From: Bacteroidales bacterium
GTDB lineage: Bacteria; Bacteroidota; Bacteroidia; Bacteroidales; Tenuifilaceae
DNA length: 56,896 nt
Assembly (NCBI GenBank): GCA_025361485.1
Contig: JANYLA010000084.1
Coordinates: 1-56,896, forward strand
Reading direction: 5' to 3'
In this document: one piece after another, positions 16,770-25,291 of the stretch
Layout: every line of letters begins with the position of its first letter
Numbering within the stretch: the stretch's first letter is position 1
Program-made: the position numbers and the translations under genes
Notes under the pieces: generated by a model
Databases searched by the model: none
Told to the model about the DNA's origin: nothing
The model's input: the letters and a program-made list of their open reading frames with translations, nothing else

Positions 16770-18050
16770 TTAAATTATCATTCCCGCTCCAACAGTAACA
16801 TTCGTTGCCTCATCAATAATTACCAAACTGCCAGTAAATCTATTCTGTCTGTAGGAATCAAAGAACAGCGGTTTTGTTGTTCGAATCGAGATACATCCAA
16901 TATCGTTTAGCCCAATCGCTCTATTCTCAAAATCTTTTTCAAGAGTATTGATATCGACCTTATACTTCACCTCCTTGATCATACACTTAAGGTCGCTTGT
17001 AGTGTGCTTAACAACATATTTACCACCAGGAATCATAGGCTTTTCACCAAGCCAGCATATCATTAAATCAATATCCTGACCCTGCTGTATACCATTTTCA
17101 GCGTTAACAATCATGCAACCACGGCTAATATCTAAATCGTCCTCAAGGGTAATAATTGCTGATTGCGGAGCAGTAATTTGCTCCAATGATTCCTTCCAAA
17201 GATCAATCGTTTTTATAACCGAAGTAAAACCCGATGGTAACACCCTTACTCGGTCCCCAACTTTAAAACTACCGCTAGCCATTCTTCCAGCATAACCTCT
17301 ATAATCATGATATTCATTTGATTGTGGACGGATTACGTACTGAACAGGGAATCTGGCATCGAGTTGGTTATAGTCGTTTGAAATATAGATATTCTCCAGT
17401 AAATACATCAGCGTTGGCCCTTCGTACCAGTTCATCTTAACTGACCGATCAACTACATTATCGCCATTTAGAGCGCTTATCGGAATAAAACGTACATCTT
17501 GAATGTCGAGATGTGTTGAGAAATCCATAAACCTTTTCTGGATTGATGCAAAAACCTCTTCGCTATACTCAACCAAATCCATCTTATTAACGCAAACGAT
17601 AACATGAGGAATCCTAAGTAACGAGGCGATATAAGCATGGCGAATTGTTTGTTCAATCACTCCATGCCTAGCATCAACAAGAATTAATGCAACATTGGCG
17701 GTTGATGCGCCGGTTACCATATTTCGTGTATACTGAATATGCCCTGGCGTGTCGGCAATAATAAATTTGCGTTTAGGGGTGTTAAAATACCTGTAGGCCA
17801 CATCAATAGTAATTCCTTGCTCGCGTTCAGCACGTAGTCCATCGGTTAAAAGAGCAAGGTTAATATAATCCTCTCCTTTTTTTATACTAGCCTTCTCAAT
17901 GGCATCGAGTTGATCCTGAAAAATTGCTTTCGAATCGTAAAGTAGCCTTCCAATTAACGTACTCTTTCCGTCATCAACACTTCCTGCAGTCGTAAACCGC
18001 AAGAGTTCCATATCAAGGTATGCTGAGGTTGTTATATCTTTATCCATCAC
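16770..18050 (-). CDS. cysN: Sulfate adenylyltransferase subunit 1 (GTPase)
   Basis: The 426-residue protein is an EF-Tu-like GTPase. It shows G1 GSVDDGKST (23-31), G3 DTPGH, G4 NKMD, and two C-terminal beta-barrel domains ending VGAGMII. With CysD it couples GTP hydrolysis to synthesis of adenylylsulfate (APS) from sulfate and ATP. The length matches CysN alone, with no fused APS kinase (CysC). The initiator could be Met1 or Met2. It follows cysD by 34 bases. No cysC, cysH or sulfite reductase gene is in the window, so whether APS feeds assimilation or sulfation is open. Confidence 0.95.
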   Translation of the reverse strand: MMDKDITTSAYLDMELLRFTTAGSVDDGKSTLIGRLLYDSKAIFQDQLDAIEKASIKKGEDYINLALLTDGLRAEREQGITIDVAYRYFNTPKRKFIIADTPGHIQYTRNMVTGASTANVALILVDARHGVIEQTIRHAYIASLLRIPHVIVCVNKMDLVEYSEEVFASIQKRFMDFSTHLDIQDVRFIPISALNGDNVVDRSVKMNWYEGPTLMYLLENIYISNDYNQLDARFPVQYVIRPQSNEYHDYRGYAGRMASGSFKVGDRVRVLPSGFTSVIKTIDLWKESLEQITAPQSAIITLEDDLDISRGCMIVNAENGIQQGQDIDLMICWLGEKPMIPGGKYVVKHTTSDLKCMIKEVKYKVDINTLEKDFENRAIGLNDIGCISIRTTKPLFFDSYRQNRFTGSLVIIDEATNVTVGAGMII

Positions 18051-18055
18051 TTATA

Positions 18056-18083
18056 ATTCCTTATTTCTTATTCCTTATTTCTT
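18056..18083. repeat. Two tandem copies of a 14-bp unit
   Basis: ATTCCTTATTTCTT occurs twice back to back (18056-18069 and 18070-18083). The pair fills nearly all of the 34-base gap between the cysD stop and the cysN start. Confidence 0.85.
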
Positions 18084-18084
18084 T

Positions 18085-18990
18085 TTAAAAATAACCTTCA
18101 ATTTTCCGATCCTCCATTGCTGCTTCAGAACGTTTATCATCGGATCTACCACCACGCTCAGTTACCCGTGTGGCTGCAACTTCACGGATTATATCTTCCA
18201 ATGAATTTGCAATAGAGTCCAATGCACCAGTGCAGGTTGCATCACCAATAGTTCTAAATCGAATTATCCTTTTTTCCACTTTTTCAGTCTCCTTAATCTG
18301 CATAAAAGGAGTTTTTGCGTATAGTATTCCATCGCGTTCAAAAACCTCTCTCTCGTGCGAGAAATAGAGGTTAGGAATATCTATATTTTCGAGCAAAATA
18401 TACTGCCACACATCCATTTCAGTCCAATTACTGATTGGGAAAACACGGAAGTGCTCACCTATATTCTTGCGCCCATTAAACAGATTCCATAGTTCCGGGC
18501 GCTGATTTTTTGGATCCCATTGGCCAAACTCATCGCGATGCGAAAAAAAGCGTTCTTTTGCACGAGCTTTCTCCTCATCCCTGCGTCCTCCGCCCATAGC
18601 GCAATCATATTTCATCTCCTCAATAGCATCAAGAAGCGTTACTGTTTGCAGCTTATTTCTGCTTGCAGTAAATCCAGTCTCCTCAACGGCACGTCCACTA
18701 TTAATTGAATCCTGCACATTGCGCACCACCATTTGCGCACCCGATTCATTGGCAAGCCAATCTCTAAATTCAATAGTTTCGGGAAAATTATGACCTGTAT
18801 CAATATGCATTAACGGAAAAGGAACTTTTGCTGGAAAAAATGCCTTGCGAGCAAGATGAAACATGATAATTGAATCCTTACCGCCGCTAAAGAGCATAAC
18901 TGGGTTCTCGAATTGGGCAGCAACCTCTCTAATAACATAGATTGATTCTGACTCTAACTCCCTTAGATGATTGATTGTAAAATGCTTCAT
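18085..18990 (-). CDS. cysD: Sulfate adenylyltransferase subunit 2
   Basis: The 301-residue protein belongs to the PP-loop ATP pyrophosphatase family, with the ATP-binding motif FSGGKDS (about 34-40). It also carries HIDTGHNFPET, GGGRRDEEKARAKER and the C-terminal SxxxRGGRSDDKRS-type segment. It is the catalytic subunit that forms APS from ATP and sulfate, working as a complex with the CysN GTPase encoded directly downstream. Length and start (MKHFTINHLRELE) agree with the family. No riboswitch-like structure or clear promoter is seen in the upstream 180 bases. Confidence 0.96.
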   Translation of the reverse strand: MKHFTINHLRELESESIYVIREVAAQFENPVMLFSGGKDSIIMFHLARKAFFPAKVPFPLMHIDTGHNFPETIEFRDWLANESGAQMVVRNVQDSINSGRAVEETGFTASRNKLQTVTLLDAIEEMKYDCAMGGGRRDEEKARAKERFFSHRDEFGQWDPKNQRPELWNLFNGRKNIGEHFRVFPISNWTEMDVWQYILLENIDIPNLYFSHEREVFERDGILYAKTPFMQIKETEKVEKRIIRFRTIGDATCTGALDSIANSLEDIIREVAATRVTERGGRSDDKRSEAAMEDRKIEGYF

Positions 18991-19174
18991 GGGCTCTTAT
19001 TATAACTCTTTTTAAAACAACTAAAACACAAAAAAAAGTTTCGCAAGGTAGTAAAATCATTCTGATTTGAAAATCTGTTTACATCAAAGTCACTAAGCAG
19101 AGGTCAATACATCTAAAATTCTATAATTAACTCACGCCTTTGGTAGAATAATTGTATTTTATTTACAAAAGAAA

Positions 19175-19198
19175 AACCGGTTAGAGTCCTAACCGGTT
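19175..19198 (-). terminator. Second terminator hairpin of the SusCD operon
   Basis: AACCGGTTAG (19175-19184) pairs perfectly with CTAACCGGTT (19189-19198) over a 4-base loop. The A-rich left flank becomes a U run on the minus strand. Confidence 0.75.
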
Positions 19199-19202
19199 CA
19201 AA

Positions 19203-19228
19203 AAGAAACCGTCTTGCGACGGTTTCTT
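19203..19228 (-). terminator. First terminator hairpin of the SusCD operon
   Basis: An 11-bp perfect stem (AAGAAACCGTC / GACGGTTTCTT) with a 4-base loop, 17 bases past the lipoprotein stop. With the next hairpin it forms a tandem terminator. Confidence 0.8.
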
Positions 19229-19244
19229 CTATTTTCTTCTTCAA

Positions 19245-20264
19245 CTATCTTTCACTTTTGAAAACCAATGTATCACTAAATACTCTCAATAGGTTATGGT
19301 TGTAATTCCATGATACCAAAAGAGTTTTAGTTGCAGGATAATATTCATTTGGAAGAGATCCAGCACCCGTTGTAAACAAGGTAATTGGAGTTACACTACC
19401 AGTATTCCATACATCAATAACTTTATTAGTAATAGGATCAAACTCAATATTAGGAGCAATTCCGCTTCCATACCAACTTAAACCTGTTGCTGTACCAATA
19501 GGATGGCCATAATCACCACCAGAAGGCCAGTAGAATATAACTGTATTTGCACCAGTTGTTCTCAACTGGATATCAGTACGGTAAGGGAAGTTGTAAGGAA
19601 CACGATTATGAACCCCTTTTAAGGAATATAATCCATCATATTTATTAAGTGCCAATATATTGGAGAAGATTACACCATCATTAACACCTGTTTTAACTCC
19701 AGCACCAGTAACTGTCATCAGTTTAAATGGTATTATATATTTCAATCCAAAATCGAATTGAGATGGATCAGGTACTGTAATCATAACCCTCTTACTTATC
19801 TCACCAGCAGCAAAACTAATCGTAATAAGTGAATCTGCATTTGGCGCTGGATCTAATGTATAAAAAGATGAAGGTAGTCTGGTATATTGTACACCATCAA
19901 AATCACTTGCAGGATCAGGAACTGAATCAGGATACTTCGCAACAATAGCTGCTACCCATGCATCGATAATATCTTGATTGTATGCAGCCAATAAAGTTGA
20001 ATCAGCCTCCCATTTTATAGTAACAGTGGTTGCAGAATTTAGGTCGCTAGAAGAATTTGGATCTCTTCTAACCTCAAAAAGCTGCCCTGTTTGTAATTCA
20101 GCGATAGGCTTAAAGGCTGTCACGCTAGTTCCAGTAGGTAGGAATTTCACAATAGTTTTACCAGCATTACCTAATTCGTCCTTGCTTTCTTTTATACAAG
20201 AACTCATAAGTAATACAACTGAAAACAGGCAAACTATGAACTGAAAAAAATTATTTTTTCTCAT
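19245..20264 (-). CDS. SusCD-associated surface lipoprotein, DUF1735-like
   Basis: The 339-residue protein has a lipoprotein signal ending LLMSSC (Cys at about residue 23). The N-terminal half, with TIVKFLPTG and a run of beta strands containing ISFAAGEISKRVMITVPDPSQFDFGLKYIIPFK split over about 165-205, resembles the DUF1735 immunoglobulin-like domain common in SusE/SusF-position proteins. The C-terminal half has the KYDGLYSLKGVHNR start typical of the partner domain (DUF4361-like). Such proteins sit on the cell surface and help the SusCD complex bind its ligand. It is third in the operon, 33 bases after susD. The ligand is unknown. Confidence 0.8.
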   Translation of the reverse strand: MRKNNFFQFIVCLFSVVLLMSSCIKESKDELGNAGKTIVKFLPTGTSVTAFKPIAELQTGQLFEVRRDPNSSSDLNSATTVTIKWEADSTLLAAYNQDIIDAWVAAIVAKYPDSVPDPASDFDGVQYTRLPSSFYTLDPAPNADSLITISFAAGEISKRVMITVPDPSQFDFGLKYIIPFKLMTVTGAGVKTGVNDGVIFSNILALNKYDGLYSLKGVHNRVPYNFPYRTDIQLRTTGANTVIFYWPSGGDYGHPIGTATGLSWYGSGIAPNIEFDPITNKVIDVWNTGSVTPITLFTTGAGSLPNEYYPATKTLLVSWNYNHNLLRVFSDTLVFKSER

Positions 20265-20296
20265 ATGTTTATCATTTATTATTTATGTTTAAAAAC

Positions 20297-21724
20297 TTAC
20301 TCCTGATCCCACCAAACTCTTGCCGAATTGGTATTCTGACCACCAGGTAATCTACTAATAGCTACTGCACAAGCCTCTTTGGTAAGGGTTAACTCATTCG
20401 TTCCATACATGTAACGACGGTGAATAGCTGAAGTTAAGCCATCAACTGCTGGAGTTAAAGCTGGTACACCTGCAGGGGTTGCATTTGTAGATGTTCTTCT
20501 CCAGTTAGCCCAACCTTGCCATCCATTAGGATAAAAAGCCTTATACTGCTCAAGGTGAATGTCTAAAATTTCCTGTCCAACTGTAAGTGTTTTCGGACCT
20601 GGAGCAGCAAGACCCCACTGAGTAAATGAAGCATCAATACCGTTCTGATACATGGTCTGAGCAACTTCAGCTGTCCAACCAAGCTGAGCAGCTTCTGCTC
20701 TAGCAGCGAATACGTTAGCAGCACCAATCATAACTAAAGAGCTAGCTCCATCTCTTAAAGAAGCCTTAAGTACATAGGACCAATTTGGATTTGCTTCAGT
20801 CCAAACGGTCATATAGTCGCGAAGTCTACCATAAGGAACACCAACGTTAGAAGTACCAAACATTGATTGACGATTGTCTCCAGACATAACCGATACCATT
20901 GTATTGCTCTCACCATAATCTTTACGTCCATCATAAACATTATACCAAGGATGCTTATAGTTATTACCAATATAGGTTAAAGCAAAATTATCTGCATTAC
21001 TCTCAATTACACCAGCAGGGTCAGCAATAGCAGCTGCAAACTCAGTTTGAGCATAAGTTAAAGTAGCACCTGTTTTTTTGGTAAGTCTTAAAGCCATTAA
21101 AGCTCTTAGTGAATTAGCAAATTTTTTCCATTTACCAGTATCTCCACCATAAACGATATCACCTTTAATTGGCAAACCATTATCGAACTGAGCAACAGCT
21201 AGGGTTAACTCAGTAATTAAATGTGGATAGATAGAATCTTGTCTGTCATAGGTAACAAATGGAGTACCTTTAAGTGCATCTGAATAAGGAACATCTCCCC
21301 AAGTATCAGTTACATACCAATAAATATAAGCCTTTAGAATACGTGCAATTGCAATCTGATCTGCATTTGAACCAGATTCAGTAGCTGTAGCCTTTGTAGC
21401 TAAATCGGTATTCTGATTAATAATATTCTGAAGGTCCATTAAACGTCCAGAATATATTGCCGTTGAAGAAGCGTTTTGTGTATTATATAAAGAAACCTCG
21501 GTATATTGAGTTTCAGAATAATACTGACAGTAAAGCCCCTGAGCCATTACAACAGATAAGTTACCTATTCCAGCTAATGTCTGAGTTAAAAGAGCAGAAG
21601 TTACAGGAGTAGGTGTAGTACCAGGGTTTTGATTTGTGCTTCCAAAATCTTCCAACTTACTACAGTTAGAAAACATTACTACAACTATAAGTATAGGTAG
21701 TATTTTAAAAAGTATTTTTCTCAT
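20297..21724 (-). CDS. SusD/RagB-family nutrient-binding lipoprotein
   Basis: The 475-residue protein has a lipobox ending MFSNC (Cys about 21) and an alpha-helical TPR-like SusD fold. Markers are LYCQYYSETQYTEVSLYN, AYIYWYVTDTWGDVPYSDAL and a C-terminal NELTLTKEACAVAISRLPGG. It fits the SusD-like group often called starch-binding outer-membrane proteins, though that name does not fix the ligand. The protein forms the lid over the SusC barrel and captures substrate at the surface. It lies 37 bases downstream of susC. Confidence 0.92.
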   Translation of the reverse strand: MRKILFKILPILIVVVMFSNCSKLEDFGSTNQNPGTTPTPVTSALLTQTLAGIGNLSVVMAQGLYCQYYSETQYTEVSLYNTQNASSTAIYSGRLMDLQNIINQNTDLATKATATESGSNADQIAIARILKAYIYWYVTDTWGDVPYSDALKGTPFVTYDRQDSIYPHLITELTLAVAQFDNGLPIKGDIVYGGDTGKWKKFANSLRALMALRLTKKTGATLTYAQTEFAAAIADPAGVIESNADNFALTYIGNNYKHPWYNVYDGRKDYGESNTMVSVMSGDNRQSMFGTSNVGVPYGRLRDYMTVWTEANPNWSYVLKASLRDGASSLVMIGAANVFAARAEAAQLGWTAEVAQTMYQNGIDASFTQWGLAAPGPKTLTVGQEILDIHLEQYKAFYPNGWQGWANWRRTSTNATPAGVPALTPAVDGLTSAIHRRYMYGTNELTLTKEACAVAISRLPGGQNTNSARVWWDQE

Positions 21725-21760
21725 TGCTTTATTTTTTTTAAGTTACTAACTAATTAGTTA

Positions 21761-24700
21761 TCAGAAAGAAATCTTTAAGTTAGCACCCCATGTACGAACA
21801 CCAGGGAACTGACCAGCTTCACCAGCAGCAAAGCTAATCTCAGAAGGATCATAATCCCTATTCTTTGCATAAATTAACCAAGGATTTTGAGCTACAAGTG
21901 AGAAGGTTGCACTTGAAATACCAAGTTTTAACTTCTTAACTGGAATGTTGTAACCAATGCTTAACTCGCGAAGTTTCACGAAAGATAAATCATAAACAGA
22001 ATAATTTTGAACTCCGTTATCAACAAAACTATGGTAGTAAGCTTGACCCTCAACATATTTGTCAACATTTACATAAATTGGAGCTCCACTTGGGTTGGCT
22101 GTATAGTCTTGAACGTCGGTAACACCAACAACATGAACTCCACCACCGTCAGCAACTGCATCACGAACAGGATTACCTTTATCATTTACACCTGCTGTTC
22201 TCTTAGTTAAACCTGAGTAGGTACCCCACATATCAGATAAAGAGAAGAATTGACCACCAACTTGATAGTCGATGTTAATTGTAGCAGTAAAGTCTTTTAG
22301 GAATCTGATTGAGTTCTGAACACCACCTGTAAACTTAGGTAGAACACTTCCAAAATGTTTACTCTGATCGGCAATATTCATACCTTTAGCATCAAGTAGT
22401 TGTTTTCCGTTAACGTATTTAATACCACCGCCAACAAGTTGACCCCACTGTTTACCAACTTCGTGAACCATAACCGGAGCACCATATCTTGATGAACCGT
22501 CAGCATTTGTCCACATACCTTGTACTACGAAGGATTTAATGGTACCGTCCTTATCAATTTTCACAATCTTTTGCTCCATTAAATAAGCAAAGGTTGCACC
22601 GATATCCCATCTGTAATTATCATTAGCAATTGCTCTTACATTCAATGCAAGATCGATACCTTTTTTAGAAATTTCTCCAGTATTCATATATCTGCTTGCA
22701 TAACCACTAAAACCAGCAATACTAACTGAATAAGGAATATTATTTTCAGTTCCATTCCAGTAGGTAGCATTAAGACCTAACATACTATCGAAGAACCTTA
22801 ACTCAATACCAATATCCTTCATAGTTTTCACAGCACCTCTAATATTTGCATCAACCTGTGTATCAGGAGTTGTCATGAGTGGATTTTTGCCCCAAGAATA
22901 TTGATTTGTAGTATATGCCATACCTGGATAATCATAAGGAGCGATTGCCATAGGAATCTCACCCCATGAATAACGAACTTTACCAAAGTTCATGAAGTCT
23001 AACTTAAGTAGGTCGCTGAATACAAATGATGCACCAAATGATTTTGAAGTAATTTTATTATTAGCAGGAGGTAACACCGAGTACCAGTCATTACGAATTG
23101 TGAAGTCAGCAAAAAGGTAATCCTTAAAACTTACATCACCGCGTACAAAAACGGCTCTTGATTGTTGAGCAGAACGTGTATTAGTAACAGAAGGAGTACT
23201 CTTCGAGTTGTTAACTGCATAGTAATATGGCACATTTAACCCATCTACAGTTTGAGCATTATTATACTTTAAAATAGAGTTAAAGAAGTCGGAACCTGCG
23301 TTAGCGTTAACCTTGAAATCACTAAAAGTCTTTGAGTAAGAAAGCAAAGTCTCATAGTTATCGCGGTTAGAATACTGAGTATAGGTACGATAGAAACCTT
23401 TTGCTTCAGGTGAGTTACCCTGAGTTTGCAAACCGCTCTTCATAAGATCTGAACTATAAGTATTCTCACCCCATATTGAACTAGTTACTCTACGATAGGT
23501 CACTTTAGCTGTTAAATCTTTTGTGATTTTGTATGAAGCAGAAACATCACCAAATAACTTGTCGTTTCTTTGAGGAATTTTTACTTTGTCAAACCAAGTA
23601 TAGAAGTTATACCAGTAGTTACCAGCATAGAAACCTCTTTCATTTCCAGCAGACCAAGAACCTGGGTTCATGTGATTCCATGAAGCATAAACTCCTTCAG
23701 GTGTTTTTAAATTTTTTAACTCCTTCATGATATTCATATCAATATCACGGTGAAACCACTGGTTGAAAGAACCAGTTGATTGGTTTGAATAACCATCATC
23801 AAATTCACCATTAGTTATACTTGAATTGAAGTTAACGTTAGCTGCAATGGTTAATCTCTTGGTTGCATCAAACGAACCCTTAACAGTAAAAGTATTCTTT
23901 TTTAAGCTTGAATTTGGAATTAACCCTTTAACATCGATTCTTCCATAAACAACTCTTATATCCATTCCCTCTACAGCTTTAGATATAGCAATAGTGGTAT
24001 TCGTTGTTACACCCTTATCGAAGAAATCTCTTGAGTTAGATGGTTGTGGATCCCAAGTAGCTGTTTTACCAGTGTACTTTGTTCCTTCGTACCAAGCATA
24101 CCAAGGTATATATTCCTGTCCTTTCAATCTTGGTCCCCAACTAGCATCATCAGTATAATCAGGATAATATTTTCCATCAAGAGTTGCCCAATGAGCTGGT
24201 AATGATGAGTTCCAGTCAAATCTGTAGAAATCATTACTTCCACCACCACCATATGAATTTTGGTACTGAGGCATAATATAAACACTAGAAACAGTAGCAC
24301 CTGTACTAATATCGATATTAGCAGTTTTAGATACTTTTGCCTTTTTGGTTGTAATAATAATTGCACCGTTAGCTCCCTGAGAACCTAAAATTGCAGATGC
24401 ACCAGGTCCTGATAATACGTTAACGTCTTCAACGTTATCCATATTGATATCACCGGGATCACTAATTATAGTTCCGTCAACAACATAAAGAACACCTTGA
24501 CCAGTAGAGAATCCACCATCACCACGAAGACGGATAGTACCACTGCTACCTAATTTAGCAGATGATTGGCTTCGAACCTGAATACCGGATACCTTACCAG
24601 CAAGAGCGTTATTAACGTTAGTTTGGCGAACTTCATTCAATTTTTCACCGGTAACAACTTGTGCCAAAGAGGTTGAACCTTTAGGGGTTCTTTTAATACC

Positions 24701-25036
24701 ATAAGCACTAGTGATTACAAGTTCGTCAACCTGAATTGCTTCAGATGCAAGAACTACGTCAATGATTGAGCGACCGCCAATCGCAATCTCTTGAGCTTTA
24801 AAACCTACAGAACTAAAAAGTAGGGTTTGTGCATCTGCACCAACGTTAAGTTCAAACTTACCGTCAATATTGGTGGCAACACCATTGGTGGTACCCTTAA
24901 CAACAACAGATACACCTGGAATTGCCATTCCATCCTCAGAACTGGTGACAGTCCCGGTAATCCGCACGGTTTGTGCTTGCACTAAATTAATGCCAACAAG
25001 CACAAGACATGCAAGAAAAACACATAGTCTTTTCAT
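21761..25036 (-). CDS. SusC/RagA-family TonB-dependent transporter
   Basis: The 1091-residue protein has a signal peptide (about 1-22), then a carboxypeptidase-regulatory-like domain (about 23-105, with GTVTSSEDGMAIPGVSVVV). A TonB plug follows (about 110-235, with SGPGASAILGSQGANGAIII) and a 22-strand-type barrel ending ANLKISF. It imports large ligands across the outer membrane using TonB energy, with SusD as lid. The operon susC-susD-lipoprotein has no glycoside hydrolase, protease, sulfatase, ECF sigma/anti-sigma pair or hybrid sensor beside it, so neither substrate class nor regulation can be read from context. Confidence 0.95.
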   Translation of the reverse strand: MKRLCVFLACLVLVGINLVQAQTVRITGTVTSSEDGMAIPGVSVVVKGTTNGVATNIDGKFELNVGADAQTLLFSSVGFKAQEIAIGGRSIIDVVLASEAIQVDELVITSAYGIKRTPKGSTSLAQVVTGEKLNEVRQTNVNNALAGKVSGIQVRSQSSAKLGSSGTIRLRGDGGFSTGQGVLYVVDGTIISDPGDINMDNVEDVNVLSGPGASAILGSQGANGAIIITTKKAKVSKTANIDISTGATVSSVYIMPQYQNSYGGGGSNDFYRFDWNSSLPAHWATLDGKYYPDYTDDASWGPRLKGQEYIPWYAWYEGTKYTGKTATWDPQPSNSRDFFDKGVTTNTTIAISKAVEGMDIRVVYGRIDVKGLIPNSSLKKNTFTVKGSFDATKRLTIAANVNFNSSITNGEFDDGYSNQSTGSFNQWFHRDIDMNIMKELKNLKTPEGVYASWNHMNPGSWSAGNERGFYAGNYWYNFYTWFDKVKIPQRNDKLFGDVSASYKITKDLTAKVTYRRVTSSIWGENTYSSDLMKSGLQTQGNSPEAKGFYRTYTQYSNRDNYETLLSYSKTFSDFKVNANAGSDFFNSILKYNNAQTVDGLNVPYYYAVNNSKSTPSVTNTRSAQQSRAVFVRGDVSFKDYLFADFTIRNDWYSVLPPANNKITSKSFGASFVFSDLLKLDFMNFGKVRYSWGEIPMAIAPYDYPGMAYTTNQYSWGKNPLMTTPDTQVDANIRGAVKTMKDIGIELRFFDSMLGLNATYWNGTENNIPYSVSIAGFSGYASRYMNTGEISKKGIDLALNVRAIANDNYRWDIGATFAYLMEQKIVKIDKDGTIKSFVVQGMWTNADGSSRYGAPVMVHEVGKQWGQLVGGGIKYVNGKQLLDAKGMNIADQSKHFGSVLPKFTGGVQNSIRFLKDFTATINIDYQVGGQFFSLSDMWGTYSGLTKRTAGVNDKGNPVRDAVADGGGVHVVGVTDVQDYTANPSGAPIYVNVDKYVEGQAYYHSFVDNGVQNYSVYDLSFVKLRELSIGYNIPVKKLKLGISSATFSLVAQNPWLIYAKNRDYDPSEISFAAGEAGQFPGVRTWGANLKISF

Positions 25037-25123
25037 AGAACAAGTTTTAGGTTTACAAATAGAGGTTAATAATTAATTTTCTACCTCGCTAATGTAAATA
25101 TTAATTTTTTTAATTGCAAGCAT

Positions 25124-25147
25124 TTTAACACTGTTCCTAGTGTTAAA
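25124..25147. promoter_or_regulatory. Dyad in the susC leader or promoter region
   Basis: TTTAACACT (25124-25132) pairs perfectly with AGTGTTAAA (25139-25147) over a 6-base loop, 88 bases upstream of the susC start. There is no T run beside it, so it is more likely an operator or leader structure than a terminator. Confidence 0.4.
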
Positions 25148-25227
25148 TAAAGGGAGATGCTATTTTTTGAACTGCAAAAAAAATGTAAAACACTAAATTT
25201 TAGAGTAATTAAAGATTAGAAAACAAA

Positions 25228-25259
25228 AAAAGTTAGCTAAAAAATATTAACTAACTTTT
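25228..25259 (-). terminator. Terminator of the hut operon
   Basis: AAAAGTTAG (25228-25236) pairs with CTAACTTTT (25251-25259). The upstream A run gives a U tract on the minus strand, 33 bases past the ftcD stop. Confidence 0.6.
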
Positions 25260-25291
25260 CTTTTAAAATCAGAATAAGTAAAAGATCTATT

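Noticed and set aside
16770-18990. cysD-cysN as part of a full sulfate-assimilation or nodulation-type sulfation locus
   Set aside because: No APS kinase, reductase or sulfotransferase gene is nearby, so only the APS-forming enzyme can be claimed.
19175-19228. Adjacent hairpins considered as the start of a repeat array or CRISPR
   Set aside because: The two stems differ in sequence, are not regularly spaced and lie directly after an operon end. They are tandem terminators.
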